Positions 11,875-22,956 of a stretch of DNA of 64,000 nucleotides are shown piece by piece (position 1 is the stretch's first letter; each line of letters starts with the position of its first letter). A program made the translations under genes and the position numbers. Below the pieces are notes generated by a model, which saw nothing but the letters and a program-made list of their open reading frames with translations, made no database searches and was not told the origin of the DNA. This DNA comes from Hortaea werneckii (taxonomy: Eukaryota > Ascomycota > Dothideomycetes > Mycosphaerellales > Teratosphaeriaceae): contig JBAOKB010000034.1 of assembly GCA_037044905.1 (NCBI GenBank), positions 1 through 64,000 on the forward strand, written 5' to 3'.

Positions 11875-13419
11875 ATGACCGACCGCGCCGGCGAACCAAG
11901 ACTTCTCTATGCAATCAACGGCATCAAGGCATACCATATACAGAATGGCGAAGAGCAATCGCTCACGCCGTCCGGCCCTCAGACGCTAAGTCTGCTTATG
12001 GTCCCCACCTCCTCTCCATTCGCAGAGCTGTCGTCAACGATCCCTCAGAACGAAGCCCCCGATGAAGACTTCTACCTGCACCTCAACCTACCCCCTGAGC
12101 TCGACCTGCCTCTACCAGCGACGACGCAGATTTACCACCAACCACCCTCGTCGTACTTGATCCCCAGATGGGATCTCGGGCCTGACTCTGGAGCGTTTAC
12201 GCGGATAGAGTTCCCATCGCTCGGATACGGCGTGACTCAAGATGATGTCGACACCTTCGAGACGATACTGGCGCAGTGCACTGCATTCCTGGAGCGCGCC
12301 AGGCCACCGCTTCCGGAGAGGAAGGGCGAGAAAGGCGGTGCGTACCAGAACGATTACAACCCTGCAGACTACGCACCGGGTGGGAAGTACTACGACGAGA
12401 AAAGCGGTGGGCATGGTCAGATTGTGCTCATCGACGAGGACAATGGCTCCATCGTCGGAGAACTGGGCGAGAACGCCCAAATCGCCGAGGACAGCAAGCT
12501 GCGTCCCGGCAACAAGGACCCTGTAGAAATCCAGGTTAGCCAGGACGGCACGCACATCGACGTCCGCCCAGTGAGCGAGGAGTACCTCCGCATGGCCAAG
12601 CACCCGGCATACAAGGACTCCTCACTCGTCGGCAACGCGGCCACAGCATCCCGGCTAATCGTGACAGGAAGCTCCTACATCGGCAACGTGCTCACGCAAG
12701 GCGCGGGGTCCTTCACGCAGAAGACGAAACCGGTCCCCAAGCCCTTAGAATTCAAGCAAGTGACGCACGACCGCGTGCGCAAGATCAACAGCTTCACGCA
12801 GAGCGCCGCGGGCATGACCTCCAAGACCGTCGGCCAGATCACCAACTACGCGCAGAACTTCGCCGCCGGCGTCAGCGGCCACAAGAAGAACAGGCCGAAC
12901 CGCGGCTATGACGAGCAAGGGCGCGAGTTGGGGAAAGATGAGTATAAGCCGGGCTTGCTGAATAAGTCTATGATCGCCTTCTCCACCATCGCAGACGGGA
13001 TTTCGTACTCCGGCAAGAACCTCTTGACGACTTCTGGCGCCGCGGCGTCGACTGTGGTCGGGCACCGATGGGGAGAGGAAGCGGGTTCGATCGCGACCCA
13101 GCTTGCCGGCGGCGTCAAGAATGTCGGACTCGTGTACATTGACGTGACGGGCGTTAGTCGGCGAGCGGTCATCAAGAGCGTGGCGAAGGGTATGGTCATC
13201 GGCCGTGTCAGGGGCGGTGGCGAAGTCGTCGTCGGTAGTGGTGATGGTGGCGCCATCCCCGAGGAGGATAAGGAGAAGATCGAGAAGGGCCAGGGGATGC
13301 CGGATGAGAAGTCCGCTGGGTTTGGTCCCCAGGGTGCAGAGTTTGACCCGATGAATACGGCCCCGCCTAAGTATCAGGAGTTTGGGAGTACGAGCGGTGG
13401 GTCCGTCAAGAAGGGGTAA
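11875..13419 (+). CDS. Spartin-like senescence-domain protein
   Basis: Single exon, 514 aa. The N-terminal half has the conserved fungal block LLYAINGIKAYHIQNGEEQ and LTPSGPQTLSLLMVPTSS. The C-terminal half (about 255-445) is the plant senescence/spartin domain: small-residue-rich, weakly hydrophobic helices such as GSSYIGNVLTQGAGSF and SGAAASTVVGHRWGEEAGSI. In animals spartin acts on lipid droplets and endosomal membranes; the role of fungal relatives is little known, so a lipid-droplet or membrane function is inference. The tail (about 460-514) is Gly/Glu/Pro-rich and probably disordered. Codon usage is strongly GC-biased at third positions. The start has no nearby rival. Confidence 0.8.
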   Translation: MTDRAGEPRLLYAINGIKAYHIQNGEEQSLTPSGPQTLSLLMVPTSSPFAELSSTIPQNEAPDEDFYLHLNLPPELDLPLPATTQIYHQPPSSYLIPRWDLGPDSGAFTRIEFPSLGYGVTQDDVDTFETILAQCTAFLERARPPLPERKGEKGGAYQNDYNPADYAPGGKYYDEKSGGHGQIVLIDEDNGSIVGELGENAQIAEDSKLRPGNKDPVEIQVSQDGTHIDVRPVSEEYLRMAKHPAYKDSSLVGNAATASRLIVTGSSYIGNVLTQGAGSFTQKTKPVPKPLEFKQVTHDRVRKINSFTQSAAGMTSKTVGQITNYAQNFAAGVSGHKKNRPNRGYDEQGRELGKDEYKPGLLNKSMIAFSTIADGISYSGKNLLTTSGAAASTVVGHRWGEEAGSIATQLAGGVKNVGLVYIDVTGVSRRAVIKSVAKGMVIGRVRGGGEVVVGSGDGGAIPEEDKEKIEKGQGMPDEKSAGFGPQGAEFDPMNTAPPKYQEFGSTSGGSVKKG

Positions 13420-14156
13420 GGGTTTGAGGGAGGACGGAGAGGATGCTGTAGAAGTGGATGGTATTGCAGTTGGGAATGGATAAGTTATGATTTGATATGA
13501 GTAGATACCCGTCATGAATAGAAAATTTACTTCACGAAACGTTGCGATACTGTTCGTATCCAACGATATACGCTTGCGTCGTTCCTCAATCTTGTCGCCC
13601 TGCTGCTTTGTGAGCTACTGCAGAGCAGGACGACTCGATGTGCTGACCCAATAGGAGGCAGGTAACGATGGAATGGCAGCTCTGGACACGCTGCTGTCTC
13701 TGAGAACAACACATGCACGGCGACAATCCAAAGAGGGCCATTACCATGACGAAACTGCATTGAACGATCCGATTATCAATGCCGATCATGTAGATTCAAT
13801 CCCAAGGTATCGCGTCAGCATCCCTACAAGGCCGTGTCTTTTCTATGGAGTCATTATGGTCTTGTATAAAACTCAAGTGTAAGCGTAAGATTTCCGATCC
13901 AACACGGTCACAACCCCCTACCTACCTTAGAGTACCTGGGCATGGGCACAGCGCATCCCAGGAGATTACAAGTCCAGATCATGTGAAGATTGGAGCCTTT
14001 TTTTTTGTGGTGCCGGACCTCGTAGGTGCGCACACCACGGGAATCTGGGCTCATTGAGATCACAGAGATTCGGTTGGTTGTGGAATTGGGGAATTTTATT
14101 AGCCTGATAAATCGTCTCGAGTGCCCGGGTTGATGCTGTTGAATTTTTCATTTTGC
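13420..14156. other. Intergenic after spartin-like gene
   Basis: About 740 bp. A 272-codon open frame on the minus strand (12745-13563) is antisense to the spartin-like gene and is a by-product of its GC-rich codons. Nothing else is recognisable. Confidence 0.4.
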
Positions 14157-14888
14157 CTATGATGAGCTGGGTAGGTGTGTAAGCCGCAAAGGCACAGAGT
14201 TGAACAGTGAGAGAACTCGAATCGAAAGGTGCCAGCTGCATAGCTGACTAGAAAGGGAAAGGCAGCGACCTGGGATGGTGTGACTTTGACGTCCCCTGCG
14301 TAAGGCTGCATCTCGGGGCGACGCACCTTCCATTTTTCTCGCACAGTAGCCAGCCGACCGTCCAGACCTGTCGACGGCGGAGATTGTTAAGTAGCCATAG
14401 CTCTCAAAGGTGGCGAGGAGAGTCATGCCTTGTCCATCGTTTGAGGTGAGCTTTGTCATGTAACGCCTGAGCTCTTCTCGAAGGCTTTGTAGCCCTGCCC
14501 ATAGGTGCTACTGCCAACCAGGAATGCCCAGCGCGGTTAGGCTCGCTATGCCGGTGATGACGGAAGTGGTGACGAGAATCACGAACGCATGGGCGCACGC
14601 ACTGACAATGCCGACGCAAGATGGATCTTCCTTTTGAGGGAAAAATAGGCTCCGGGCGTAGCCGCCCATGCGGCGGTAATGCCGGCTAACTGCTGATATA
14701 CTTCGGCCCTTGGGAATTATGTGAAGGAGCCTGAAGATTGGGAGGCTTGGCATTAGTTTGTTCGGCTGAGGTGCTGGTGGTGGTGAGGGTTTGGGCATCG
14801 CTGGACAGTGACGAATGCAGAGTCGCCCTTCATGCCCCGTGGGCACGCGACGAGTCGCACCCGCCGATGGTTGGCGCTCGGACATCAA
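14157..14888 (-). CDS. Possible single-pass membrane protein split by an in-frame TAG
   Basis: One minus-strand frame stays open across this interval except for a single TAG at 14508-14510. Upstream of it the frame encodes a Pro-rich start, a basic segment (HIIPKGRSISAVSRHYRRMG) and a hydrophobic helix (HAFVILVTTSVITGIASLTA). Downstream it encodes an amphipathic stretch (LWAGLQSLREELRRYMTKL) and TLLATFESYGYLTISAVDR, which read like real protein. A 99-nt in-phase intron (GTCAGT at 14608 to CAGTAG at 14508, with a CTAAC branch-like site) would remove the stop but also the helix. Premature stop, readthrough or intron are all open, and the 3' end is uncertain. No family recognised. Confidence 0.3.
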
Positions 14889-16061
14889 TCGAGATTACGG
14901 GCGTCACAAGGCCTGCCAAGTGGGAAGGAGAGGCCAACGGTCGCACAGTGTAGGCAAGACGCAAATGGCTATAGTCCGTCCGGCTTATGATATGTCGTTA
15001 AGGGCGCTCTGTAAACGCTCGTCTATCTTGGTACACAGGCGACCCGCACGCGCTATGATCGGCAATAGTCAGATGTGATCAGCCGCCGAGGCAGCGCGGT
15101 GCTGTACAACAAACTATGTACAGTACAGACTTTGGAGAGGTACTCTCCGTGACTTGCAAGCGAATGACGTCGGTGTCTGGAGTGGTTCAATGGGCAGGAA
15201 ATTGCTTGCATGCTGGTTGCATGGTTGACCGTGGTTTGGGAGCGAGGTGCCTCGCGTGCCTCCCTCCGAGTCCCTCGCCTGCTCCGTGCTGGGTGCACGG
15301 CCGTTTGAGGGTGAGACTATCTCGGGCAGGCCCGCACTTGACCAGCCACACTTACTTTGGCTTTGGGGTTCGGCGACGGACCATTGGACTTTCGCTACTA
15401 CTACTCTCTTGCGGATCGGCTTGTCTCTCCCACCTCGCCGTCGTGCGCTCTATCGCTTTATCTGCGCCGTGTTGCGCATTGCTGAGATCGGTGTCTATCG
15501 CTCCCCACGGCCAGCAGTGGAGGTAGCTCAGGTATACATAATAGAGAAAGATCCGGGCAACCTGCCCTGGAGATCGCGCAACTGCCTCAGGCCGCATCCA
15601 CCAGTCGCACGGCGGGCAGTAGTAGCTGCAGGCTGCACGAGCTCCGGCAACCTCGATTGGGCGCTCCAGCCGCCAGCGTCCAGGTCGCTTCGCTCCAGTG
15701 CATCACGACAGCACAGCGGCTGGGAATTACAGACCGACTCCGGCTGCAGCGTGTACAGCACCTACTGTACGCCTTACATCAACAACAACAACAACCAGAT
15801 CAGCAGCCGCAGCCACACCACTTCTACCCCCGTCACCAGTCGCCGTCGCTGTTCCGACTGCTGTTTACCTGCGACAACAACATCGCATTCGTTAATCCCG
15901 CCCACGGCCTCAGCCGAACTGCCGCCATTACGTTGCTGCATTGCTCCTGGGACCGACCGACGGACAGACGGAGAAAGGACGTGCGTGTGTGATCCCGAGC
16001 ACGTGAAAGCGCGCCGACCACAGACGGTTTCGTTGGGAGCTGTAAGAGTGTCGAGCGGAAC
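14889..16061. other. Long leader/promoter region of the Kin4-like gene
   Basis: About 1.17 kb. The last 800 bases are GC-rich with CAA/CAG-type repeats (15778-15800) and several upstream ATGs. A 345-codon open frame begins at 15247 and overlaps the kinase start out of frame. Its translation is Ser/Arg/Pro-rich and has no conserved look, so I treat it as leader, not as a gene. Confidence 0.45.
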
Positions 16062-19000
16062 ATGTCTTCAGCTGCCGTGCAGCATAGCATGCCACAGCAG
16101 TACGACTACGATCAGACTTCACAAGGCCACGACAGATATCCGGGCATCGCAACGACCACCCTGCCCCCCAGCTCTCCACCGTCTTCGCGTCACGCTGGCA
16201 GAGCGGGCTCCACCGGCAATGCTTCACTGCCAAATTCACCACAACAATCTCACTTCGGCTCAACCAGCGGGTCAGCAGCCATGAGCACATCCCGGGCCCA
16301 GAATATGGCTCCTCCGCCGCCGCCCGAAGCTATGGCAAGCTCCACCTACACCCAATTCTACCCAGATGCCTCGACTTCTAGCATGCCCAACCAAGCGCTG
16401 CCGATCAGAACAGGTTCCAGAGGAAATGCTGCCTATGATGGGAGCGAAGCTGACCGGGCAGGCACGAGTGACAGCGAACGCCGCCGGCAGCACCAGTCTG
16501 CTGCTGTACCAAACAGCAGTCGAAGCCAACGCCAAAGACCAGCGCCAGAGACTAGCAGATCGAGCAACGCCGTCGGCCAGGTACCTGTTGGAACCGAGCT
16601 ACCACGTGAGAATAGCGCCATCATCAATCGTATTGTGGTGGATGACCCGAACAGCGACATGGCTCGTGAGTCCGCAAGAACAGCTGAAGCACGCCCTCAA
16701 AAGGCAGGGGAAGGCTCAACCGCCATCCCAGGCACACACATGGCCTCCTCTGGCCAAGACGTCCAGCCGCAGCAACGGAGTCGTCAAGAGCATCTGAGAA
16801 ACCAATCACACAAGAAGGAAGTTAAGTTTGGCGACTACATACTGGGAGCAACTCTCGGCGAGGGCGAGTTTGGCAAGGTCAAGATAGGTTACAAGAGGGA
16901 TAGCACCGTGCAGGTTGCCATCAAGCTCATACGCAAGGAATCACTGGCCGGCAATGCGACTCGCCTGCCCAAAATCTACCGCGAGATAGCCATTCTGAGA
17001 GAACTCCAGCACCCGAACATTGTAAGATTGCACGAGTTTGTCGAGACAGAGAGGCACATGGGTATCATCTTGGAGTACGCTTCCGGAGGCGAGCTGTTTG
17101 ACTTTATTCTGAACCAACGCTACTTGAAAGATCCGGCGGCGCGGCGATTGTTTGCGCAGCTTGTCAGTGGTGTAGGATATTTGCACAAGAAGGGGATTGT
17201 GCACCGAGATCTCAAGTTGGAGAATCTGCTTTTGGACCGAAATCGAAACATCATCATAACCGACTTTGGCTTTGCCAATACCTTCAACCCTGCGGATGAG
17301 CTAGGAGAGGATGTGGAGCGTAGGATTCAAGACAAGGACTACGTCAAGAGAGAGCGACTAGATCAAGTTGGGCCGGACAATCATAGACGGGGTGACCTGA
17401 TGCAGACGAGCTGCGGAAGCCCGTGTTATGCTGCACCGGAACTGGTTGTGTCTGATGGGCTTTATACTGGACGAAAAGTGGATGTCTGGAGTTGTGGCGT
17501 CATATTGGTAAGTACGCTCTTTTGATTCTGCTTCAGCTCCTTTTGCTTACGATGTGCAGTATGCCATGCTGGCAGGCTACCTTCCCTTCGACGATGATCC
17601 AGCAAACCCCGAGGGCGACAATATCAACTTGCTGTACAAGTATATCGTTTCGACTCCTTTGACATTCCCGGAATATGTTACGCCTCACGCTCGAGACTTG
17701 CTGCGCAGAATACTGGTACCAGATCCTCGTAGGAGAGCGGATCTGTTTGAAGTGGCCAGGCACAGTTGGCTGAGCGAGTTCAGCCATGTAGTGGGATTCA
17801 TTGGTAGCAGCACTAAGAGCGACAGAGACATTGCAACGTCAGCACTCCAGCAGGGTGGTGCGGAACCTGCGCTTGGGAGAAGCGCTTCGGTCAGGGAGCC
17901 CGGTAGCAGGTCGCCCGCAACCATGGCCGCGGGCGGACCGGTTAAGCCGCCACCGAGCGCCCACAACGACGAAGAAGCCCGAGCGAGACAGCGTGATGCG
18001 AAGAGACGGACAGTGCAAGTCGAATATGTTGCTCCTCAAGGCGCTACGACTCGTGGTGATGCTGCCGGATTCGCTTCGCAAGCGGCACCTGTCACTGCTG
18101 GGCGTACAAAAGCTAGAGGTGACGGTGCAGGTCCAGTCGAGGTCACGCCGAACACGTCTGTCCCACGCAAAGAACTACCGTCTCATGCCATGCCTCCTCC
18201 AAGTAGGCCAGGCAAGGACCAGATCCGCGCCGCGTCCGACTTTAACGACTTTGGTGGACGGCCTCCTACATCGTCTTCTCGACCAGCCACCGGTGGCGCT
18301 CGGTTGCCTTCCCGAGGTAACTCCTATAGCCAGCCCGCAGTTGCAACACCTACAACGGAGAATGCCCATGGTCGGTTCTCTCAGCCTAAGCCAGCAGGCT
18401 ACATCATCTCCAGTCCCATGCCTTCCGACCGTGGTGACGACTCCAGCAGACCAGTCAGCCAGCAAAACTTGTCCTACTTTGACAACCAGCACCATCCACC
18501 ACAACACCAGCAGCAACAGCAGCAACAGCAAAATGTACATTCACAGCAGTATCAATCGCGCGGTCACAAGCGCTCAAGCACATTGGGCAGTATTGGCGAA
18601 CGGCTGCTTGGTAGGAGCAACAGCCGCCGCTCTTCCAAGGTCAATGAGTCTGCAGCATCCCCAGTCTCCAACGAAAAGCGCGACCGAAGGCATCCTCCAG
18701 TCAGCATGCGGAACGCCATGCCAAACAGCAACGACAACCCGACTCCTCGACCTTCAAGCGAGAGCAAGAGACGACCAAGCTTTACTTTTGGTCGGAAGAA
18801 CTCCGATGTGCCGAGTGAGAAACGCTCTTCTCGCCGCTTCTCATTCCTTCCAGGCTCCTTTAGCATCTCTAATATGGCCGGCGGCAAAAAAGATGGTGGG
18901 TACGATTCAGATATGCCGGAGAGTCGCCGCAATAGCATGCAGCGCGATCGCCGGCCAAGCAAAGGCATGGCTTTCGGCCGTGGAGAGTCGCCTGCAGCGA

Positions 19001-19539
19001 GTATGGAGACTTCCAACAGCACCATCCCGTTGCACTTCGATGAGAATCGTGAAGCAACGCGAGCGCAGAGACGATCACAGCAAGTTGCACCTCAGCACAT
19101 CCGACAAGATTCCAGGTACGAGAAGGCCTTGCCACAAGTACCAGGTGGCATGGCCACACCGCCGCTGGAAAGGAAGCGATACCGAGATGATGGCTACGGA
19201 AACAATGCATTGGACAGCAGTGGTCAGCAAGATCCCGTAGAGCGATACTACACGCCTCAGGAGTCGCTCGACAGAAGATTCCCGCAATCTTCCTCCCAGC
19301 CCAGACAAGAGCCTAACCCCAACGCATTACGGTACCAGCAACCGGACTTTGAAGCCGGCAGTTTCAACCAGACCGAACCCCTCGACAGCCGAGCGCAGCA
19401 GCAGCAGCAGCCTCAGATGCGACCCCAGCACCGCAAATTCGGCGACGCCTACGACAACGGGCACGCGGGTAGCTCGAGCGGCGCGCGCCTCGTCATGGAC
19501 TTCTTCCGCCGCCGAGGGAAAGATCGCAGCCAGGCTTAG
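16062..19539 (+). CDS. Kin4-like Ser/Thr protein kinase
   Basis: Two exons (16062-17507, 17560-19539; 52-nt intron inside kinase subdomain IX), 1141 aa. The kinase domain spans about residues 258-550: Gly loop LGEGEFGKVKIG, Lys in VAIKLIRK, HRDLKLENLL, DFG in ITDFGFAN, an activation segment lengthened by about 30 residues, and TSCGSPCYAAPELV. In yeast, Kin4 restrains mitotic exit when the spindle is misplaced, and its T-loop Thr is phosphorylated by Elm1; the matching Thr is in LMQTSCGSP. The N-terminal 255 and C-terminal 590 residues are low-complexity and Ser/Pro/Gln/Arg-rich, with a Gln run encoded at 18508-18532. The basic C-terminus (RLVMDFFRRRGKDRSQA) looks conserved. An orthologous polarity or checkpoint role is inference. 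Confidence 0.87.
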
Positions 19540-21315
19540 GAGCAAGGCTATCAGAGTGATCCCTCGCCAACAACCATCAGCGGGAAGGGCATGATGATGA
19601 AGAAGTATCATCGATTCCGCGCACCGAGATGAGGCAGGCTGATTTGAGCCCCTGGGCCGCCGATACCGAGTTAGAGCGGGAGCCTACCCCGAATGCGAAT
19701 TCTCCTCGTTTTCCGCAAGATTGAAGGGAAGAGGGATTTTTGATACCCGGGACGAGAATTCCAAGGATTGCTATTTTGGCGTACACTCCCCAGGTGAACA
19801 AGGAGGAGGAGCGGGAGGAAGAAAGGGGAGCGGGCGGGGAAGGATTCCTATTAGGATTTTTCACTTTTTTTTTTCAGCATTAATCGGATTTTCTTTTCTT
19901 TGGTTCGGCAGCCTGAACAAAACGAATCTTGCAAGGAGAGAAAGCCGAGAGCGAGAAAGAGCGAGAGAGAGCGAGCGAAAGAGCGAAAGAGGGCACCCCT
20001 TTTCTTTTTGAACTGATTGGCTGGGCGGGCTGTTCGACCCCCTTTTGGTCTTCGCGGCGAGGTTTTCGATCTACCCCGTTTTCACGGTATTATCAGGGGA
20101 ACCAAGGAGGAAGGAGCTCCGTCGGGGGAATCCTCTTTTGTTTTTTTTTTTTTTTTTGGTTTTCCTTTTTTTTAATTAAGAACACACATCTTTTTTTCCC
20201 GAGCGAGGCGTTCAATTGGGGCTGGAGACGAGGGGGGAACGGGGGATGGGGGGGCGAGGCGTTGGGGGTTTTCCTTCTTCTTCTTCCTAAGACCTGGGAA
20301 TGTACTCCTTTTCTCTCTTTGTAGTTTGTAATTGTTGGTTCCTTCCTTCCCCGGGGCCTTTCCCAGGCGAATGGGGCGACGGGGCGAGTTTTGTTTGCTT
20401 GGCTGGCAGTTGCATGTGCATGCATTTTTTTGGAGGAAGAGGCATCGGGATAGATACAGTTTTTGTAGAATTCTCTCTTATGATTCTCTGTCTTGTGCGT
20501 GTCGGTGCGACGCTTCTCCACCGTCCTTTCCTTTTCTTCTTCTTTTCTTTTGTTCCGTAGAGGGATCAGAGCGAGAAGGGGAGGGGGAAATTGTTGGAGC
20601 TCAAATCCCTTATTTTTTTTTTTTCTGACCCCCCTTTTGAAAAGTCCACCTGCCTAAACTCATGATCAATCTGGAGTGGGGTCCGTTTCCCTTCTGAAAT
20701 TGTCTGCGTGCAGCTGCTGGCGTGCCCACTTGCAGGGAGGGGTGAAGGGGGGAAAGACGTGCAATATGGGAACAACGTGGATCCATGTCCTATCCTCTGT
20801 CTGTCTCTCTCTCTTCGGTAAATAAAACGGTGGCGTCAATCTTTTTTCCCATGGTCAGCTCCTTGTGTAACCCTTTCTTTTCCCGAACAGTTTTACGAGA
20901 GAGAGCGAGAGAGTGCTAGAGGATTCTCGGTTTATTCAGTAATACTCCCTCTAGACTTTTGTCCGGGGGTCATCAGAACGAGAGCCGAGTAATTGTACGT
21001 GCCGGCGGGGCTTGCGGCTCCCCGAATGAGAGAGTGAGAGTGAGAGAGTGTCGTCGGCAGGCAAACTTCCTTGTCTTATGTATCTTTGCGAAAAAACGGG
21101 AGGCTCGTCCAGCGGTCAAGATCATGTGTCTTATTTTTATTCAATTCGGATGTAGTTCGCCTTGAACTCGCACGAGAAACCGAGGTGTCTTTATCCCTTC
21201 TTACGTAGCAAAAAGACCCGAAACCCAGTTCTGCTCCCTTTTTTTCGACTAGGGTTAGACTGCTGCACGTCTCACTGCTTTTTGACGTGCCTAGAGCCTC
21301 GAAGCGAGACTTTTT

Positions 21316-21366
<51 letters not shown>

Positions 21367-22956
21367 CTTGTACGGAGGTAGGAGGGATCGAGCGCTTTAG
21401 TGGTACGAGACGGGGTTGTAACGTACATCAGGTAGTTACATAGAACGTGCATGAAGGCGAGCCGAAAAAGGACGGGAAGCCGGAATTTGCTGGTCTTGAT
21501 TCGTGCGCGCGTATGTGTCAGAATCATCACACCCAGGGTGAGATGGCGGCTTGCATGCATGCATGTATGTATGCGGGCTGACGTGTTCGAAATAGCTGGA
21601 GATTCTTCTTGGGCGGAGGGAACCGGGGGCGCTTGTCGGTGTTCCACGGGGGTTACTTTCGCCACTGTACCTACTACGGACTTGGTGAGAAGTTGAAGAG
21701 AATATGAATAAGGCGTTGTGGGGATGTTTCGTGGAAAATGTGTTGCGAAGAGTCGAAGAACTATGGGGCGTAGTGGAAATCATGGTCTAATTGCTATGCC
21801 AAATGCCAAATGCAGCTAGCCAGTGAGAGCGGGGAATGTCAGCGTGAAGAGAGTTTGATAAGCTGATAATGCAGGATTTGATTATACCGGGCAGATATTC
21901 TGCTTTGCCGTGTTATATTAGGGGAGGATTAGAGATTTGATCAGGCGAAGGCGAATGTCACCGGCTATAGAAAGAAGCTGCGTGCCGCCGAGTCTTCTGC
22001 ACGTCTTGCTGCTAGACTCTTCCGGGGGTCTCCTGCCTGACTTTCTTTACAGTGCATTGGCCCGCCTCACGAGCAACTCGCTTATGCCTCTAGTGCACGA
22101 GCTGTCCCAGTCTCATCAAGTCCCGACGACGCGGTCGACGGTAGCAACCAGCTGGTAGCAATGCTCACGATTTCCAATAAGGCGGTACCGATGTGCATAG
22201 AGGCAGGCATCTGAAACCACTGACCAGGTCTCCAAGTTCAAGCGAGCGGAGCGGCGTCCTATCCAGTTCGGGTGTACAAGCGCTGCGTCGATGGTACTTA
22301 CCTAGGTAGGTAGGGACCATGTATGCTTTTGAAAGCCTAGGTACCGGCCTCGACTCGCTGCCGCATGTTCCACCGAAGGCGGATAGTCTGTGTGGGCGTT
22401 GGTAATGATGAAGACACCGCACGAACTTCAGCTCCGGGACCCTAAGAACCCCACAGAACGGAACGCTGCTCTGGCTCGTCCGGTCGGCCATCAGCTCGGC
22501 GAGCTCCATCGTGCCATTGACCAGTGGCGATGGTTCGCAAGCACCGAGGCCATGGCGTTCCGGTGCGTTGGAACTCGTCTTAACTCGATTGGGTTAGCAC
22601 CATACCCGACACCGTGGCTCCGGCACCACTTTGATTCAGAACACCCAGCGGAGTGGGCGGCGTCGAAGTAGTACCTCCTGGGGCAGCCCAGCGCCCAAGA
22701 CACAGCTCGCTGGATCACCCGTCATCCGTCGTCGGGCTTCAGCATTGCCATGCTTATATCTCTCCTGTTTATTCCTCTGCCTGCCCCACGGGTTCCCTTT
22801 CGTTTCCTGACCCCACCGGCCTCTCCTCCGAGCCTCAGCGTCACTCAAGTCAGCCAGCCTTGGAGGCGCTGACCTACTCGTCCGCCACTCCAACCCAGTC
22901 TAGCGGTGGGGGCTGAGCAGGCCTCGCCATCTCCCCTCCGACGATCCCTCCCCACC
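19540..22956. other. 3.4-kb gene-free, low-complexity interval
   Basis: No convincing gene. From 19,920 to 20,000 there is purine-rich GAGA/GCGA sequence, then T runs (17 T at 20141-20157) and pyrimidine-rich stretches. A 46-G run lies at 21318-21363 and GCAT/GTAT microsatellite sequence near 21553-21572. A long 3' untranslated region of the kinase gene may take up the first kilobase. The last 250 bases before 22957 would be the promoter of the methyltransferase gene; an in-frame GTG at 22906 is not needed as a start. Confidence 0.5.
21318..21363 (+). repeat. 46-base poly-G run
   Basis: Forty-six uninterrupted G residues preceded by seven T. It is the longest homopolymer in the window, lies in a gene-free interval and could form G-quadruplexes. 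The exact length is likely to vary between cells and between sequencing reads. Confidence 0.9.

Noticed and set aside
12745..13563. 272-codon minus-strand frame
   Set aside because: Antisense to the spartin-like gene and caused by GC-biased third positions.
17801..19240. 479-codon frame inside the kinase gene
   Set aside because: Lies one base off the kinase frame in low-complexity sequence; the kinase frame continues to a conserved C-terminus.
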